A model generated the notes under the pieces. That model searched no databases and was not told the DNA's origin. It saw nothing but the letters and a program-made list of their open reading frames with translations. Below, piece by piece: positions 35,106-45,390 of a DNA stretch of 46,482 bases (position 1 is its first letter; every line of letters starts with the position of its first letter). Origin of the DNA: a virus; the IMG/VR virus record IMGVR_UViG_3300049433_000028, positions 1-46,482 of that record; one strand, written 5' to 3'. The position numbers were made by a program, and so were the translations under genes.

Positions 35106-37726
35106 GTACCCCTGTTGCGCTAACCGTTGTCCAGGGCGGTATAACACGCGCTCGCGTCAAAGGCGCTGCGCTACGCCAGTCCCTGTACGATCTGGTGAAC
35201 GCCTACGTCACGATCGGAAAGACGGTCAAGGTTCGGCCCGGTACGTTCCGCAACGCGGATGTCACTACCAGCCCTGTAAACGTTGGATTGACCGCGTACG
35301 GCGGCGTGCAGCACGTCTTTTGTCATCAGCCTGTGACGGTGCCTACTGGCTATGTGTGCAATGTTCTAGTTAATCCGACATTGCCGACAGACCCGATAAA
35401 GAAGATACACTTCGCCGCGCCGTACATGGGTTTTCTATATGTTGTGGCGGAATTCAACAACGGAACGGTAGCGCATTACTGGTTGCAGACCAACGGCGTG
35501 TGGACGCCTAATACAGTCCACTTCAACGGCGACTTTGTGTCTGCCACGGTAGACAACGGCTTTGCCTTCCAGGCGGTGCGCCTGGAGAAGCCGCACACGG
35601 TGTGGGCCGCTGAGAGCGTTGTAGCCGTAAATGACATTTTCGAGCCGACCGTTTACAACGGGTTCATGTTCAAAGCCATTGCGGTCACCGGATCAGCGCC
35701 ACACACCGGTAGTTCCGAGCCGCTCTGGCCCGCCGCTGAAAATGCACAGCTGCAAGAGTTTGGCGACTTCGGCACGACGTCTGCCGCGAGCAGTTCGCCG
35801 GCGTCATTGACGCAGGCGCCGAGCCAGTCAATCACGGACCGCTACGGAAATTCCGCTACGTTCAACGGCACTACGGGCGAAGTGACTACCGTCTCAACCT
35901 TGGCGGCACAGACGACCGTTACAGTCTGGGCGGCAGGGCAGCTGTATCAGCCGGGCGCTGTTGTTCAGCCTAGCACGGGCCAGGGCGCGTTCATAAATGC
36001 TATACCGAACGGGGATTTCGAGGCCGGGGATGACGGTAACTGGATTCTGCCGAGCGGCTCGAACCTGTTCATAGTGGTCGACGCGGTTAACGCTTATCAG
36101 GGCTCACACGTCCTGAAATGCACTCCGAATCACCAGACCAGCCGCGCTGTAATGAACACCTTCGGCACCGTAACGTCTGGCCAGAGCGTAACTGCTACAG
36201 CCTACGTGAATCCGAACAACAGTGGGTCTAACCTAACAGTAAATCTTAACCTGAACTGGTACAACTCAAGTGACACGTTTCTCAGTCGCGCCACTGGACC
36301 TAATCAGCAAGGCGTAGGCTACCGGCAGACAACCGTAACAGGAAACGCACCAGCTGGCGCGACGCGCTGCCGCGTCGAGGTTGAATTCTCCACGGGCACG
36401 GTGCCATCGTTCGCCTACGCTGATATCGTCTCCTGGAACCTGGAAACTCCAGTAACGGTAAGCCCGTTCCTGTTTGAAGCAGTACAAGCGGCTTCCGGTA
36501 CGTCAGGATCTACGGAACCAACATGGCCAGTTGTGGCCGGCGGCACAGTAGTTGATGGCGGCGTCACGTGGCAGGCAATCGGCACCTCGATCATCACGTG
36601 GCAAGCATTGCCGTTGATGAAATCCGGTGCAGTCGAACCCACGTGGCCTACCACGGTAGGACTGGCGGTAGCTGACGGAAACATGAGCTGGGTATGCGCC
36701 GACCGCCGTATAACGGACGTGAAGTGCCCTAACACGACCGTTGTGATCATAGCCGCCAGCAAAGTGTTCTGTGGAGACAAAGACATCATAGCGTTCTGCG
36801 CGACGACCAACTGCCTCGATTGGACATCCGCCAACGACGCCGGCTATATCCCGTTCGGTTTGAACAGCTACGGCTCCGAGCCGGTTGCAATGCTTGGTCT
36901 GTATCGCTCAAACCTCGTGGCGTTCAACGGTCTCGGTTACCAGATGTGGCAGGTAGACCAAGATCCGGCCAACATGGCGTTCCTTGACGGCTCTCCGATT
37001 GGCTCCATATTCTCGAAGTCTGGTCAGCCGGTGAACACTGACTTTGTGTTTCTTACGCCGGTCGGATACCGCAGCATCGGCATTGCCGGTGCCAACTCGA
37101 ACCTACAGGCGGGTAGCTTCGGCAAGAATGTCGACCCGCTGGTGAAAGCGTCCATTAAAGCGCTGTCTGCCGGCGACGAGCCGCGTTCGCTGTTTTATCC
37201 GGGGACGGGTCAATATTGGGGCATCTTCGGCAATCAGGTATACGTACTCACCATGAATGGTGCCACCGTTGCTGATCAGAGTTGGTCTCGATATCTCTTC
37301 CCTTCGAGCATTGACTACTATACCATCAGCGACGGCGTACTGTTTCTGCGGTCGGGCAATTTGGTGTGGCAGCTCAGCGAAGATGCACTGTACGACGATA
37401 TAGTTGACGTAAATACACACGCAGCTTTCACCGGCAACATAACGTGGCCATTCCTAGATTTTGGCACCCTCGGCTTGGACAAGGATTTTGAGGGTATAGA
37501 TCTGGTGTGTACCGGTAGCGTGACAGTCAACATAGGCTACGATCAGACCAACTTCGCGCTAATTACGCCGGACTATGTCATTGCCGGCGATACACTCCCC
37601 GGCGGCGGTATGGTGCCATTCCCAATGACGGCACCAAGCTTTCAGATCAGCCTTACATTTGCCGCTGGCCAAGCCTGGGAATGGGAAGCGCTCAACGCCT
37701 ATGTAACAGCGGTACCGCATACATGA
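35102..37726 (+). CDS. Tail nozzle/DNA-stabilisation protein with inserted binding domain
   Basis: The 874-residue protein resembles P22 gp10/T7 gp12-type tail nozzles at both ends (KVRPGTFRNADVTTSPVNVG, and later YGSEPVAMLGLYRSNLVAFN, then GYQMWQVDQDP). Between about residues 180 and 540 are short repeats with the pattern S-x-EP-x-WP followed by G-x-x-V-x-DG-x-x-W. There is also a carbohydrate-binding-module-like jelly roll (NGDFEAGDDGNWILPSG through YADIVSWNLE). It likely closes the tail end and may contact the cell surface. Confidence 0.72.
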   Translation: MSTPVALTVVQGGITRARVKGAALRQSLYDLVNAYVTIGKTVKVRPGTFRNADVTTSPVNVGLTAYGGVQHVFCHQPVTVPTGYVCNVLVNPTLPTDPIKKIHFAAPYMGFLYVVAEFNNGTVAHYWLQTNGVWTPNTVHFNGDFVSATVDNGFAFQAVRLEKPHTVWAAESVVAVNDIFEPTVYNGFMFKAIAVTGSAPHTGSSEPLWPAAENAQLQEFGDFGTTSAASSSPASLTQAPSQSITDRYGNSATFNGTTGEVTTVSTLAAQTTVTVWAAGQLYQPGAVVQPSTGQGAFINAIPNGDFEAGDDGNWILPSGSNLFIVVDAVNAYQGSHVLKCTPNHQTSRAVMNTFGTVTSGQSVTATAYVNPNNSGSNLTVNLNLNWYNSSDTFLSRATGPNQQGVGYRQTTVTGNAPAGATRCRVEVEFSTGTVPSFAYADIVSWNLETPVTVSPFLFEAVQAASGTSGSTEPTWPVVAGGTVVDGGVTWQAIGTSIITWQALPLMKSGAVEPTWPTTVGLAVADGNMSWVCADRRITDVKCPNTTVVIIAASKVFCGDKDIIAFCATTNCLDWTSANDAGYIPFGLNSYGSEPVAMLGLYRSNLVAFNGLGYQMWQVDQDPANMAFLDGSPIGSIFSKSGQPVNTDFVFLTPVGYRSIGIAGANSNLQAGSFGKNVDPLVKASIKALSAGDEPRSLFYPGTGQYWGIFGNQVYVLTMNGATVADQSWSRYLFPSSIDYYTISDGVLFLRSGNLVWQLSEDALYDDIVDVNTHAAFTGNITWPFLDFGTLGLDKDFEGIDLVCTGSVTVNIGYDQTNFALITPDYVIAGDTLPGGGMVPFPMTAPSFQISLTFAAGQAWEWEALNAYVTAVPHT

Positions 37727-38205
37727 CAACTTTTCATCTTCGCGAACCTACGTTGCTGGATCTGCTCATCGTCCGCACTAACTTGCCGGATGATGAGATT
37801 GATCAGATGCACGCCTTCACCGGCAAACACGAGATACCAGAAGACACCGCAGCGCGACTTTGGCGCATGCCAGGCATGAAGTGGGCGATAGCCGCTGAGG
37901 ACCAGCGGGCGGTCGCCGTGGGGGGCCTGATCGAGATACGGCCCGGCGTTGCCGAGACGTGGTTTCTGGCCACTCCGCAAGCCTGGGTGCCGAAATCGAA
38001 CCTTAACGCGCTGGTCAAGAAGGTGAAAGAGGATGCATTGACCCTGTGGGGCTGGCATCGGATCGAAACTTACTGCTTGGCCTCGCGCGGCGAAGCGCAC
38101 ATGTGGTACACTTTTTGCATAGGGCTACGCTATGAGGCGACGCTTGAGGGATTCTGCGCTGACGGCCGGGATGCGAAGCTGTTCACGGCAACGAGGATTA
38201 AGTAA
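37723..38205 (+). CDS. T7 gp13-like internal virion protein (acyltransferase fold)
   Basis: The 160-residue protein is similar in pattern to the DUF2833/GNAT-like proteins found beside podovirus tail genes: FHLREPTLLDLLIVRTNLPD, AIAAEDQRAVAVGGLIEIRP and WGWHRIETYCLASRGEAHMW. It overlaps the upstream stop (ATGA). Whether it transfers an acyl group or has a structural role is unknown. Confidence 0.68.
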   Translation: MTTFHLREPTLLDLLIVRTNLPDDEIDQMHAFTGKHEIPEDTAARLWRMPGMKWAIAAEDQRAVAVGGLIEIRPGVAETWFLATPQAWVPKSNLNALVKKVKEDALTLWGWHRIETYCLASRGEAHMWYTFCIGLRYEATLEGFCADGRDAKLFTATRIK

Positions 38206-38843
38206 TGTGCGGAGGCGGCGGTAACGCATCAGCAGCTGCTCAGCAGCAAGAAGCGCAGCGCGAAGCTACGATCAGTAGCAATGTCAAGGATATCAATTCC
38301 GCTTTCGGCAATAGAACCGCACAGTATGGCGATTATGCCAAGGCGCTGCAAGGTCAGTACGAGACGGAGCTGAATCGCCAACAGGGCATCGCAGCCCGCA
38401 ATTTGAAATTTTCCAATGCGCGCAGCGGCGTTACCGGCGGTAGCACGGCAGTCGACCAGGGCGCCCTACTTGGCCAGGAGACGGCGGCCGGCACCCTGAA
38501 GGCCCAGCAACAGGTTGGAAGCGCTGTAGCCGGGCTCCAGGGGAAGGACGAAGCCACGCGCGAGCAGATGATATCGCTGGCCCAATCCGGCGGCGATATC
38601 GGCAATGGCGCCATCCAGACGGGCAACGCTCTACAGGCGAACCTCGGAAACGCCATGTCGCAGAATGTCGCGAACGGGCTCGGTGATGCCTTTGGCGGCG
38701 TTACGCAGAGTATCAACAACGCGCAGAACGCAGCGGCGCTTCGTAGCGGCATTTACGCCGGCACGGCCCGCGCCTCGCTTTACGGCGGCGGCTTGGGCGC
38801 CCCAACACCTACACCGACTCAGTCGGCGGGCGGACTCGGATGA
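38205..38843 (+). CDS. Internal virion (ejection) protein, T7 gp14-like
   Basis: The 212-residue protein begins MCGGGGNASAAAQQQEAQRE and is a Gln/Ala/Asn-rich, mostly helical protein with Gly-rich ends. Such proteins form part of the ejection conduit in podoviruses. TAATG overlap with the upstream gene supports the start. Confidence 0.68.
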   Translation: MCGGGGNASAAAQQQEAQREATISSNVKDINSAFGNRTAQYGDYAKALQGQYETELNRQQGIAARNLKFSNARSGVTGGSTAVDQGALLGQETAAGTLKAQQQVGSAVAGLQGKDEATREQMISLAQSGGDIGNGAIQTGNALQANLGNAMSQNVANGLGDAFGGVTQSINNAQNAAALRSGIYAGTARASLYGGGLGAPTPTPTQSAGGLG

Positions 38844-39328
38844 AGTGCTTAATGGAGCTGGATAAAGGGTATGACCTGAACTGGCCGGAAAAGCTCGCTT
38901 ATCTAGCGTTCAAGTTTATGGAGGGCGCGCAGATTCGCTGCCCCGTGACGCACCATTTCGAGTATCAGGTCTACGTGCGCGAAATGTTCATCCCAAAGGG
39001 CACTGTATTTATCGGCCGCGCACATCGGCACGGCCACCGCGTGGACCTAGTATCGGGCAAAGTGTTTCTGATCGAGGAACATAGCAAGACGCACCTGACA
39101 GCGCCATACACACTGCATACCGTACCTTGCTACATGACAGCGTTTATCGCTATGACCGATGTTGTGGGGCGCACCTATCACCCCAACCCCTATGAGAGCC
39201 GCGACCTAGTCGCGCTCGAAGATGACGCATTTCGACCCGCGAGCGAGCCCCTGGCGATTGGCGCAGCGGTGAATGCGCGCATTTTGGCGATTGAAGCGGA
39301 ACGCGCTAAGGTTTTGGAGGCAGCATGA
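38840..39328 (+). CDS. Cupin-like virion-cluster protein
   Basis: The 162-residue protein has a cupin-like His pattern: VTHHFEYQVYVREMFIPKGT, then GRAHRHGHRVDLVSGKVFLI and EEHSKTH. It is the second cupin-like protein of the genome and the only one in the virion cluster. It overlaps both neighbours by 4 bp. It may bind metal or sugar, but no function is known. Confidence 0.68.
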   Translation: MKCLMELDKGYDLNWPEKLAYLAFKFMEGAQIRCPVTHHFEYQVYVREMFIPKGTVFIGRAHRHGHRVDLVSGKVFLIEEHSKTHLTAPYTLHTVPCYMTAFIAMTDVVGRTYHPNPYESRDLVALEDDAFRPASEPLAIGAAVNARILAIEAERAKVLEAA

Positions 39329-40014
39329 GCGGCGGACTTTCAGCAGGTACCTTAGCGCTTATCGCGGCCGGTACGGCAGCGGCCGGCGCCGGCGTTAGCG
39401 CGTACTCGTCAAATCAGCAGATGCGCAAACAGGATAGTATTGCAGCGCAGGGTATCCGCGATCAGCAGGCGAACCAGTCGCAAGCTCAAGCCGGCGTGGC
39501 GAAAACAATCCAGAAGGTTGGCGCAAATAATGCAGCGACCGAAGCGGCCAATAAAGCAGCTACTCAGTCGCAGTATCTGGATGCGCTGCGCCGCGCTGCG
39601 CCTGTTCAAGATGCTTCGCAGACGGCTACGCCGGGCGCTAGCTCTCGCTACGCCAAGCAGGTTGTTGACGCTCAGGCCGCGAATCGGCAGTTTGGCGCGA
39701 CACAGGCCGGACTCTTGGCGCGTACCGACGCTCCGCAACTTACGCAGTTGCAGGATCAGCAGACGCTGGGCGACGAGGCCACGAAGCTCGGGCTACTGAA
39801 TGACACATCGAACAACCAGAACAACCTAACAAAGCTGCGCGTCGGTGCCGTACAGCAGAGCCCGTGGCTTACGGCGGCCGGCGCCCTGTTGAATGGCGCC
39901 TCAGCCGGCGCATCTACAGCAGCGGGGGCTAAGAAACCAGCCGGCGCAGCATCAAGCGGTGCCGGCATATACGCCGACAACGGCCTCGGCGGTAGCTTGG
40001 GAGCAAACGCGTAA
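39325..40014 (+). CDS. Internal virion protein candidate
   Basis: The 229-residue, Ala/Gln/Gly-rich protein has a short hydrophobic start (LSAGTLALIAAGTAAAGAGV) and extended low-complexity helices. Composition and position match podovirus ejection proteins. It overlaps the upstream gene by ATGA. Confidence 0.62.
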   Translation: MSGGLSAGTLALIAAGTAAAGAGVSAYSSNQQMRKQDSIAAQGIRDQQANQSQAQAGVAKTIQKVGANNAATEAANKAATQSQYLDALRRAAPVQDASQTATPGASSRYAKQVVDAQAANRQFGATQAGLLARTDAPQLTQLQDQQTLGDEATKLGLLNDTSNNQNNLTKLRVGAVQQSPWLTAAGALLNGASAGASTAAGAKKPAGAASSGAGIYADNGLGGSLGANA

Positions 40015-41426
40015 TGGCAGGTCAATCAGGCTGGGCAACGCTTGGCAACCGTCTCGCAGGCGGAAACGAGCTTACGTCTCAACTGTCAGAGGCACAAGGT
40101 GAACAGCTCGGCGCCAATACGACTAACGCTATTGCGGAGGCAAACTCACGCATCGCTAAAAACAAGGCGCTTGCAGCACTTCCGGATCTGTTGCAGAAGG
40201 ACCCGGCCTTTGCCGGCGCTCTCGGCTCAACGCTAGCGGGCTCTGCTCAGGCTGGCGTTAATCCGCAAGAATTGTACGGCGCGCGTCAGACAAACACCAC
40301 GACCAACTTGGAGCAAGGGGTTGCAGATCCGAACACCTCTACCGCCCAGACCGGCCGTAACCTGCTTGCGCTCGGCAAGCCGGCCGATCTTATCAAGCCC
40401 GTTGGCACCGCTGGCGATACACTGGACCTGACGAAGCAAGGACAAGCCGATCAGTACGGCCAGCTCCCGCTGGGCGCTCAGCTCGGCCAAGCCACCATTG
40501 CCGAGAAAAACGCCACGGCTGCCGGCGCCGGCGCGTCCGCAGGTCTGCACAAGGCCCAGGCCGACGTCGTCACGCAGGGCGGAAAACCGCCGCAAAACAT
40601 GCAGTGGGGCATCAACGAGGATGGTTCACCAAAAGTCGACATCAATGGCCAGCGTGTAGCTGTGCCGATTACCGGCAGCAAGTCTGACCCTAACGCGGCC
40701 GGCGTGATGAGCGCGGTTGAAGCTCGCACAATGGAGCGCGTCATAAACAGTGCGAAGCAAGCTGATTCCATGCTGAGCAACTTGTCTGGGCTGAAGTCAG
40801 GCACATCCGCCGGAATTCTCGGCGTTGGTGCGGCGCCGGGTCACAGCATCCTGCAGACTACGCTCGACGACGCGCGCAACAGTCTTTCGTCGCAAGAGAC
40901 AAATCAGTACACGACGATTATGACCGGCTTAAACCAAGCGCTCGCTACGATGGAGACATTCGGCCAAGTGCCTCGCGGTTCCTTCACCGACAGCATGAAC
41001 CGTCTGGTGCTCCGCGAAGGTGATACCCCGCTGTCGAAAGCGACGAAAGTGGCTGACGCGGGCCAGATCGTGAACAACGCGATCGAAACGCTTTTGCAGA
41101 ACCCGCGTTTGCCGCCATCACAGGCCGCATACCTGAATAAGATCCGCGACAGTGTCAACAAGTCAATCCCGTATACCGTACAGGATACGCTCGCTCTCCA
41201 GGACGCGCCGCCGGGCACTACGCTCGGTACGCTGGTTAAAGCTCGCCAGACCGCCGCTGGCGCAACATCAGCCCCCGGCGCTACAGGCGCCGCGCCTGCC
41301 GCCGCGACACCGGCAAGCGTTGCTTCGGCTGTCGGCGCCCCGCCGGTTGGTACAGTGGAGAAAGGCTACCGCTTTAGGGGCGGTGACGCCTCCAAGGCCG
41401 AGAACTGGGACCCAGTACAGGATTAA
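40014..41426 (+). CDS. Internal virion protein candidate
   Basis: The 470-residue, Ala/Gly/Thr-rich protein has helical segments (EAQGEQLGANTTNAIAEANS, then MERVINSAKQADSMLSNLSG) and a flexible Ala/Pro-rich C-terminus. No lytic transglycosylase motif is seen. Start overlap TAATG. Confidence 0.6.
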   Translation: MAGQSGWATLGNRLAGGNELTSQLSEAQGEQLGANTTNAIAEANSRIAKNKALAALPDLLQKDPAFAGALGSTLAGSAQAGVNPQELYGARQTNTTTNLEQGVADPNTSTAQTGRNLLALGKPADLIKPVGTAGDTLDLTKQGQADQYGQLPLGAQLGQATIAEKNATAAGAGASAGLHKAQADVVTQGGKPPQNMQWGINEDGSPKVDINGQRVAVPITGSKSDPNAAGVMSAVEARTMERVINSAKQADSMLSNLSGLKSGTSAGILGVGAAPGHSILQTTLDDARNSLSSQETNQYTTIMTGLNQALATMETFGQVPRGSFTDSMNRLVLREGDTPLSKATKVADAGQIVNNAIETLLQNPRLPPSQAAYLNKIRDSVNKSIPYTVQDTLALQDAPPGTTLGTLVKARQTAAGATSAPGATGAAPAAATPASVASAVGAPPVGTVEKGYRFRGGDASKAENWDPVQD

Positions 41427-41429
41427 CGT

Positions 41430-43346
41430 ATGGCTACCGGACCTTGGGAAGATTATCAGGTTGCTACAGAGCCAAGCGCGAAGCCAGCGCCAGTTAGCGG
41501 CCCGTGGGAAAAGTACGGCGCGGCTAAATTACCGGTGCCAGTGGTGGACAACAGCCCGCCAGCGGCCAACTCGGGGGCCGCGCCGTCTGGGCCGCCGCAG
41601 AATCTGGATGAAGCGATTGCCCAAGGCCATGCTAGTTCCAACCCGCTTATCCGGGGCGGCGCCAACTTGGCGGACACCATACAGCGCTCGCCGCTGACCG
41701 GTGTTGCAGAGCACGTGTTAGCGGCCGGCGGAAATACAGTCGGTAAAATCGGTTCTGGACTCGCCGGGCTAGTTCACCAAGGTCTAAACGCCGTTGGGAT
41801 TACTAGCGGCGATCCGCGAGACACGGTTGACGCGGTGCGGGGAGCTACCAACTATACGCCGCAAACTCAGGGCGCTCGCGATGTGTCGGCGCTCGGCGCA
41901 ACCGTCGCCAAGCCGGTGCAGGCGCTCGTAAAACCGGTTGATACAGCAATCGCTAACGCCGGCCCCGGCGTCAGTACGTTCGTGCCTGCGGCCTCGGAAG
42001 CCATCCAGGACGTGGCCAGCATTCTGCCATTCGGTCAGGCAGCGCGGGCCGGCAAAGCCGCGTCAGTTGTAGAGGGTGCCGCAAAACCGTCAGTAGCGGA
42101 TCCAATTGGCACGGTACGCGGTGCGGGCTACGTCATGCGCCCTTCAGACGTTCGCGCGACCGGCGCCCCGGCGCCGGGGCTTGTTCGCGAAGCGCTGACT
42201 AGTTCGTCAGGGCAAGCGAAAAGCGCTGCGCTAACCAACCAGAAATTGACCACACGGCTTGCCGGCGAAGATATGGGCAAGCCGAATGCTACCCAGCTGA
42301 CTGACGCCGATTATGACAAGTACCGAACGAACGGGCCGGGCAAGGAATATGACGCCACAGCAGACGCGCTGAGCAACACATCGAAAGAAGGCAAGCTCGC
42401 GCCAGATGCTGACGCTGTCAGCAACCTGAACAGTCTCGCGGCGAATCAGAACCCTGCGTCGGCGCTTCCCCCGAAGGTTGCCGGCAACGTTCAGCGGATA
42501 TCGAAAAAGATCGAAAGCGGGAACTACACAGGAAAAGATTGGCGCACCGATGTTAGTTGGCTACGCGCCAACGGCGGGCGCGACGCGGCTGATGAGCTGG
42601 AAAGCATGGCGGAACGAACCTTGGCAGCCAGCGGCAATACACCACAGGTGCAGAAATTCCAGCAAGCTCGGCAGGACTTCGCCAAAAGCTACGACTACCA
42701 GCGCGCGACAGCGACGCGCGGCCAAGTCGATGCACAGCACATGGCGGACCTTGACGCGAAGTACCCCAACCTGCTGACAGGCAATGCGAAGATCATCGCG
42801 ACCGCCGGCCGGCACCTCCCAGATGTCACCAAGGTTCCGGGCGGCGGCGTCGCGGATCTAACTACCAGCGGCGGCCACGGCACAGCAGGCATCGTTTCCC
42901 GCGCCGGCCAGCTCGCTGGCAGCGTCCTGAAGAAGATTCCCGGCATGGACCCGCTATCAGAAGGGTTCCAGAGCCGCAATTTCGGCCGGCAGATGACGCC
43001 GGACGAACAGACATACGTGCCGAGCTTCGGTCAGAAGGGTCCCGGCCCGTCGCCGTTCGCACCCCGCCTGGACCTGACAGCGCCGCCTGGACCAACTGAA
43101 AACCCCACGCAGCTTGGCATGAGCTTGGCGCAAGGCCGCCCAGCCGCGCCACAGCTCGATCTTGCGCCGCCCAGCGGCAACGTTGGCGTGAACCCGGTTC
43201 AGGAGCAAATACCGCTCCTCCCGCCCATGAAGCGGCTAGGCGACATTCTGGCGCCGGCTGACGAGCGCCGACTGAAGCGCATCATGGGTCGCCGCGAGGA
43301 GCAATCCGGCATGCCGACTGACTCGCTGTCGATTCCGAGAAAGTAA
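41430..43346 (+). CDS. Large internal virion (ejection) protein candidate
   Basis: The 638-residue protein opens with two copies of a GPWExY motif (GPWEDYQVA, GPWEKYGAA). It continues with Pro/Ala-rich linker, amphipathic Gly/Ala-rich helices and a Pro-rich C-terminus. GPWE repeats at the N-terminus occur in phage ejection proteins. No catalytic domain is recognised. It is the largest protein of this group and a candidate for spanning the cell envelope. Confidence 0.62.
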   Translation: MATGPWEDYQVATEPSAKPAPVSGPWEKYGAAKLPVPVVDNSPPAANSGAAPSGPPQNLDEAIAQGHASSNPLIRGGANLADTIQRSPLTGVAEHVLAAGGNTVGKIGSGLAGLVHQGLNAVGITSGDPRDTVDAVRGATNYTPQTQGARDVSALGATVAKPVQALVKPVDTAIANAGPGVSTFVPAASEAIQDVASILPFGQAARAGKAASVVEGAAKPSVADPIGTVRGAGYVMRPSDVRATGAPAPGLVREALTSSSGQAKSAALTNQKLTTRLAGEDMGKPNATQLTDADYDKYRTNGPGKEYDATADALSNTSKEGKLAPDADAVSNLNSLAANQNPASALPPKVAGNVQRISKKIESGNYTGKDWRTDVSWLRANGGRDAADELESMAERTLAASGNTPQVQKFQQARQDFAKSYDYQRATATRGQVDAQHMADLDAKYPNLLTGNAKIIATAGRHLPDVTKVPGGGVADLTTSGGHGTAGIVSRAGQLAGSVLKKIPGMDPLSEGFQSRNFGRQMTPDEQTYVPSFGQKGPGPSPFAPRLDLTAPPGPTENPTQLGMSLAQGRPAAPQLDLAPPSGNVGVNPVQEQIPLLPPMKRLGDILAPADERRLKRIMGRREEQSGMPTDSLSIPRK

Positions 43347-45205
43347 TGGCGATCGTCAAAGTACCTATTGCTGGCACTATCGGGAAGGCGGTCACGCTCG
43401 ACACAAGCGCCACCGTGGGCGCGGACATTGGCGTCAATCTGAGGCTGAACGGCGCCGTAATTACGCTGGCTCAGCTAGCGGCAGCGCTTGGCGTTGGGAA
43501 TACTCAGGCAGCCACGTTCGCCGCCACGCTCTGGAAACTCATTGGCGAAATACCGGATAACGTTGTCCAGGTCGCCGCCATGAACACATCCGGTATCGTG
43601 GTGCGCACTGCGACCGGAAAATGGATCACGATCCCGGCACCGCCGCCCGGCCAGCCAGGGCTTGACGGTGAGCAAGGGTTGCAAGGCGACATGGGGCCAC
43701 CCGGCGTTCCGGGAATCCCCGGCGCCGTTGGTCCGCCGGGTCGGCCCGGCGAAGACGGCACAATTGGCGAAGACGGTCAGCCCGGCCCACCTGGGCCACA
43801 GGGGCCAGCCGGTAGCGGTGCGACCGGCGCGCAAGGCCCACAGGGGAACCCTGGAGTTGACGGCAACGACGGGCTCGACGGCAACGACGGGCCACCGGGG
43901 CTTCTTGGACCGCAAGGTACTCCAGGGGTTACCGGTAGTCAGGGGCCGCAAGGCAGCCCCGGCAACGACGGCCAGGATGGCAACGACGGCAACGACGGGC
44001 CACCGGGTGCGTCTGGACTTCCCGGCGTAACAGGTGGACAGGGGCCGCAAGGCGTTCCAGGAAATGACGGTAACGACGGGAACGACGGCAACGACGGGCC
44101 GCCGGGGTTGACCGGGACACAAGGTGTCCAAGGAATCCAAGGCGCTACCGGCAGCCCCGGCAACGACGGAAACGACGGGAATGACGGCAACGACGGGCCG
44201 CCCGGTATTCAAGGCGTTCAAGGTGTCCAGGGGACAACCGGCGGCCAGGGACCGCAAGGTAATCCTGGCTGGGAAGGCGACACGGGTGAAATTGGCGACA
44301 TAGGACCGCCCGGCATACAGGGCGCTACAGGCCCGCAAGGTCTTCAGGGGCCGGCCGGGCCAGGCGTCTATCAGATCACGTTCGGAGAAGACGCCGGCGG
44401 AAGCGATGACGGTCTACCCAAATTGGACCTCGGCATATCACCTAAATGGAGCGGTCAGCACGTATTTTGCGGACCGCCTCTTCGCGTCGGCGCGGCGCCC
44501 TACATATCTTTGGGGTTAGTTGGTACAACCCCGCTGATATCGTGGAACAACACAACGCCAGCTGCGAATACGCGCATATGGGAAAGCTTCGCAGATACGG
44601 CTGGTTCGTGGACGTTGCGAACGGTTGACGACGTAAACGCAACTGCCAATACCGCTTTAAAAATAGATCGCACTACTACAACAGTAACCGCGCTGAGTTT
44701 CGGGAACACTCCCGATAGCCCTGCATTCCAGTTTCTCGGTACCGGTACAGCGACATTTAACGGCAATATTACTGTAACCAACACCGCAACGTTCAATGGC
44801 GCTATTGTTGCCAATGGAACGGCAACATTTAACAGCAACACTGTAATAAATAGCCCGGCAGCTGTAAACACGCTTATCTTGAACGCCGCCGCCAGCAACG
44901 TACCCGACATCGTGTTTAATGTGGCGACCGTGCAGAAAGCCGTTATGGGTTCCGCAAGCACAACTAGCAGCTTAATAACAGGTTCGGCCGCCGGCGATTT
45001 CTGCATTAGATCGTCAGCTGGAAGTATTCTGTTCTCACTGGACGCCGGCGCTAGCTATGTGATCGCACTCAACGGGACCCCGACAACCGGCGGTGATGTT
45101 GGGGCACTAAATACGTCCAATTCACCCGCAGCATCCCAGAATACTGCCAAGTGGTTGCCAGTCAAGTTTGGCGGCACGCAATACTGGATACCCATGTTCT
45201 CATAA
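43346..45205 (+). CDS. Collagen-like tail fibre
   Basis: The 619-residue protein has a beta-rich N-terminal domain (about 1-90) that probably attaches to the tail. A Gly-X-Y collagen-like shaft (about 95-335) and a C-terminal beta-rich knob with repeated short strands ([20 protein letters not shown]) follow. The shaft is unusually rich in Gly-Asn-Asp triplets. It would trimerise and recognise the host. It overlaps the previous gene stop. Confidence 0.85.
   Translation: MAIVKVPIAGTIGKAVTLDTSATVGADIGVNLRLNGAVITLAQLAAALGVGNTQAATFAATLWKLIGEIPDNVVQVAAMNTSGIVVRTATGKWITIPAPPPGQPGLDGEQGLQGDMGPPGVPGIPGAVGPPGRPGEDGTIGEDGQPGPPGPQGPAGSGATGAQGPQGNPGVDGNDGLDGNDGPPGLLGPQGTPGVTGSQGPQGSPGNDGQDGNDGNDGPPGASGLPGVTGGQGPQGVPGNDGNDGNDGNDGPPGLTGTQGVQGIQGATGSPGNDGNDGNDGNDGPPGIQGVQGVQGTTGGQGPQGNPGWEGDTGEIGDIGPPGIQGATGPQGLQGPAGPGVYQITFGEDAGGSDDGLPKLDLGISPKWSGQHVFCGPPLRVGAAPYISLGLVGTTPLISWNNTTPAANTRIWESFADTAGSWTLRTVDDVNATANTALKIDRTTTTVTALSFGNTPDSPAFQFLGTGTATFNGNITVTNTATFNGAIVANGTATFNSNTVINSPAAVNTLILNAAASNVPDIVFNVATVQKAVMGSASTTSSLITGSAAGDFCIRSSAGSILFSLDAGASYVIALNGTPTTGGDVGALNTSNSPAASQNTAKWLPVKFGGTQYWIPMFS
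43855..44270 (+). repeat. Collagen-type repeat units in the fibre gene
   Basis: The sequence encoding NDGPPG recurs near 43883, 43991, 44090 and 44189, giving periods of 108, 99 and 99 bases (36, 33 and 33 codons). The units contain runs of the triplet Gly-Asn-Asp. Such direct repeats can expand or contract by recombination. Confidence 0.8.
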
Positions 45206-45214
45206 GGAAAAACC

Positions 45215-45388
45215 GTGAACGCTCAACAACTTGCACAAGCTCTATTACAGATTGTCCCGCGCGCTAGCGCTCCAATAACAGCCGAGAATGCCCAGGCGAC
45301 GCTAGCCATTTACGAAACACTTGGCGCAATGGCGCGAGGTGAGCTTATACTAGCAAAATCCGTGCCAGCTGAGGCACCAAAGGTGTAG
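45215..45388 (+). CDS. 57-residue small protein after the fibre
   Basis: From GTG 45215 (AAGGA at 6 bases) the product reads MNAQQLAQALLQIVPRASAP with a further helix ATLAIYETLGAMARGELI. It may be a fibre chaperone or small virion protein, but this is a guess from position. Confidence 0.58.
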   Translation: MNAQQLAQALLQIVPRASAPITAENAQATLAIYETLGAMARGELILAKSVPAEAPKV

Positions 45389-45390
45389 TC

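Noticed and set aside
43475-44338. 287-codon ORF antisense to the fibre gene
   Set aside because: It is a by-product of the repetitive GC-rich collagen-coding sequence on the other strand. No RBS or family match is seen.
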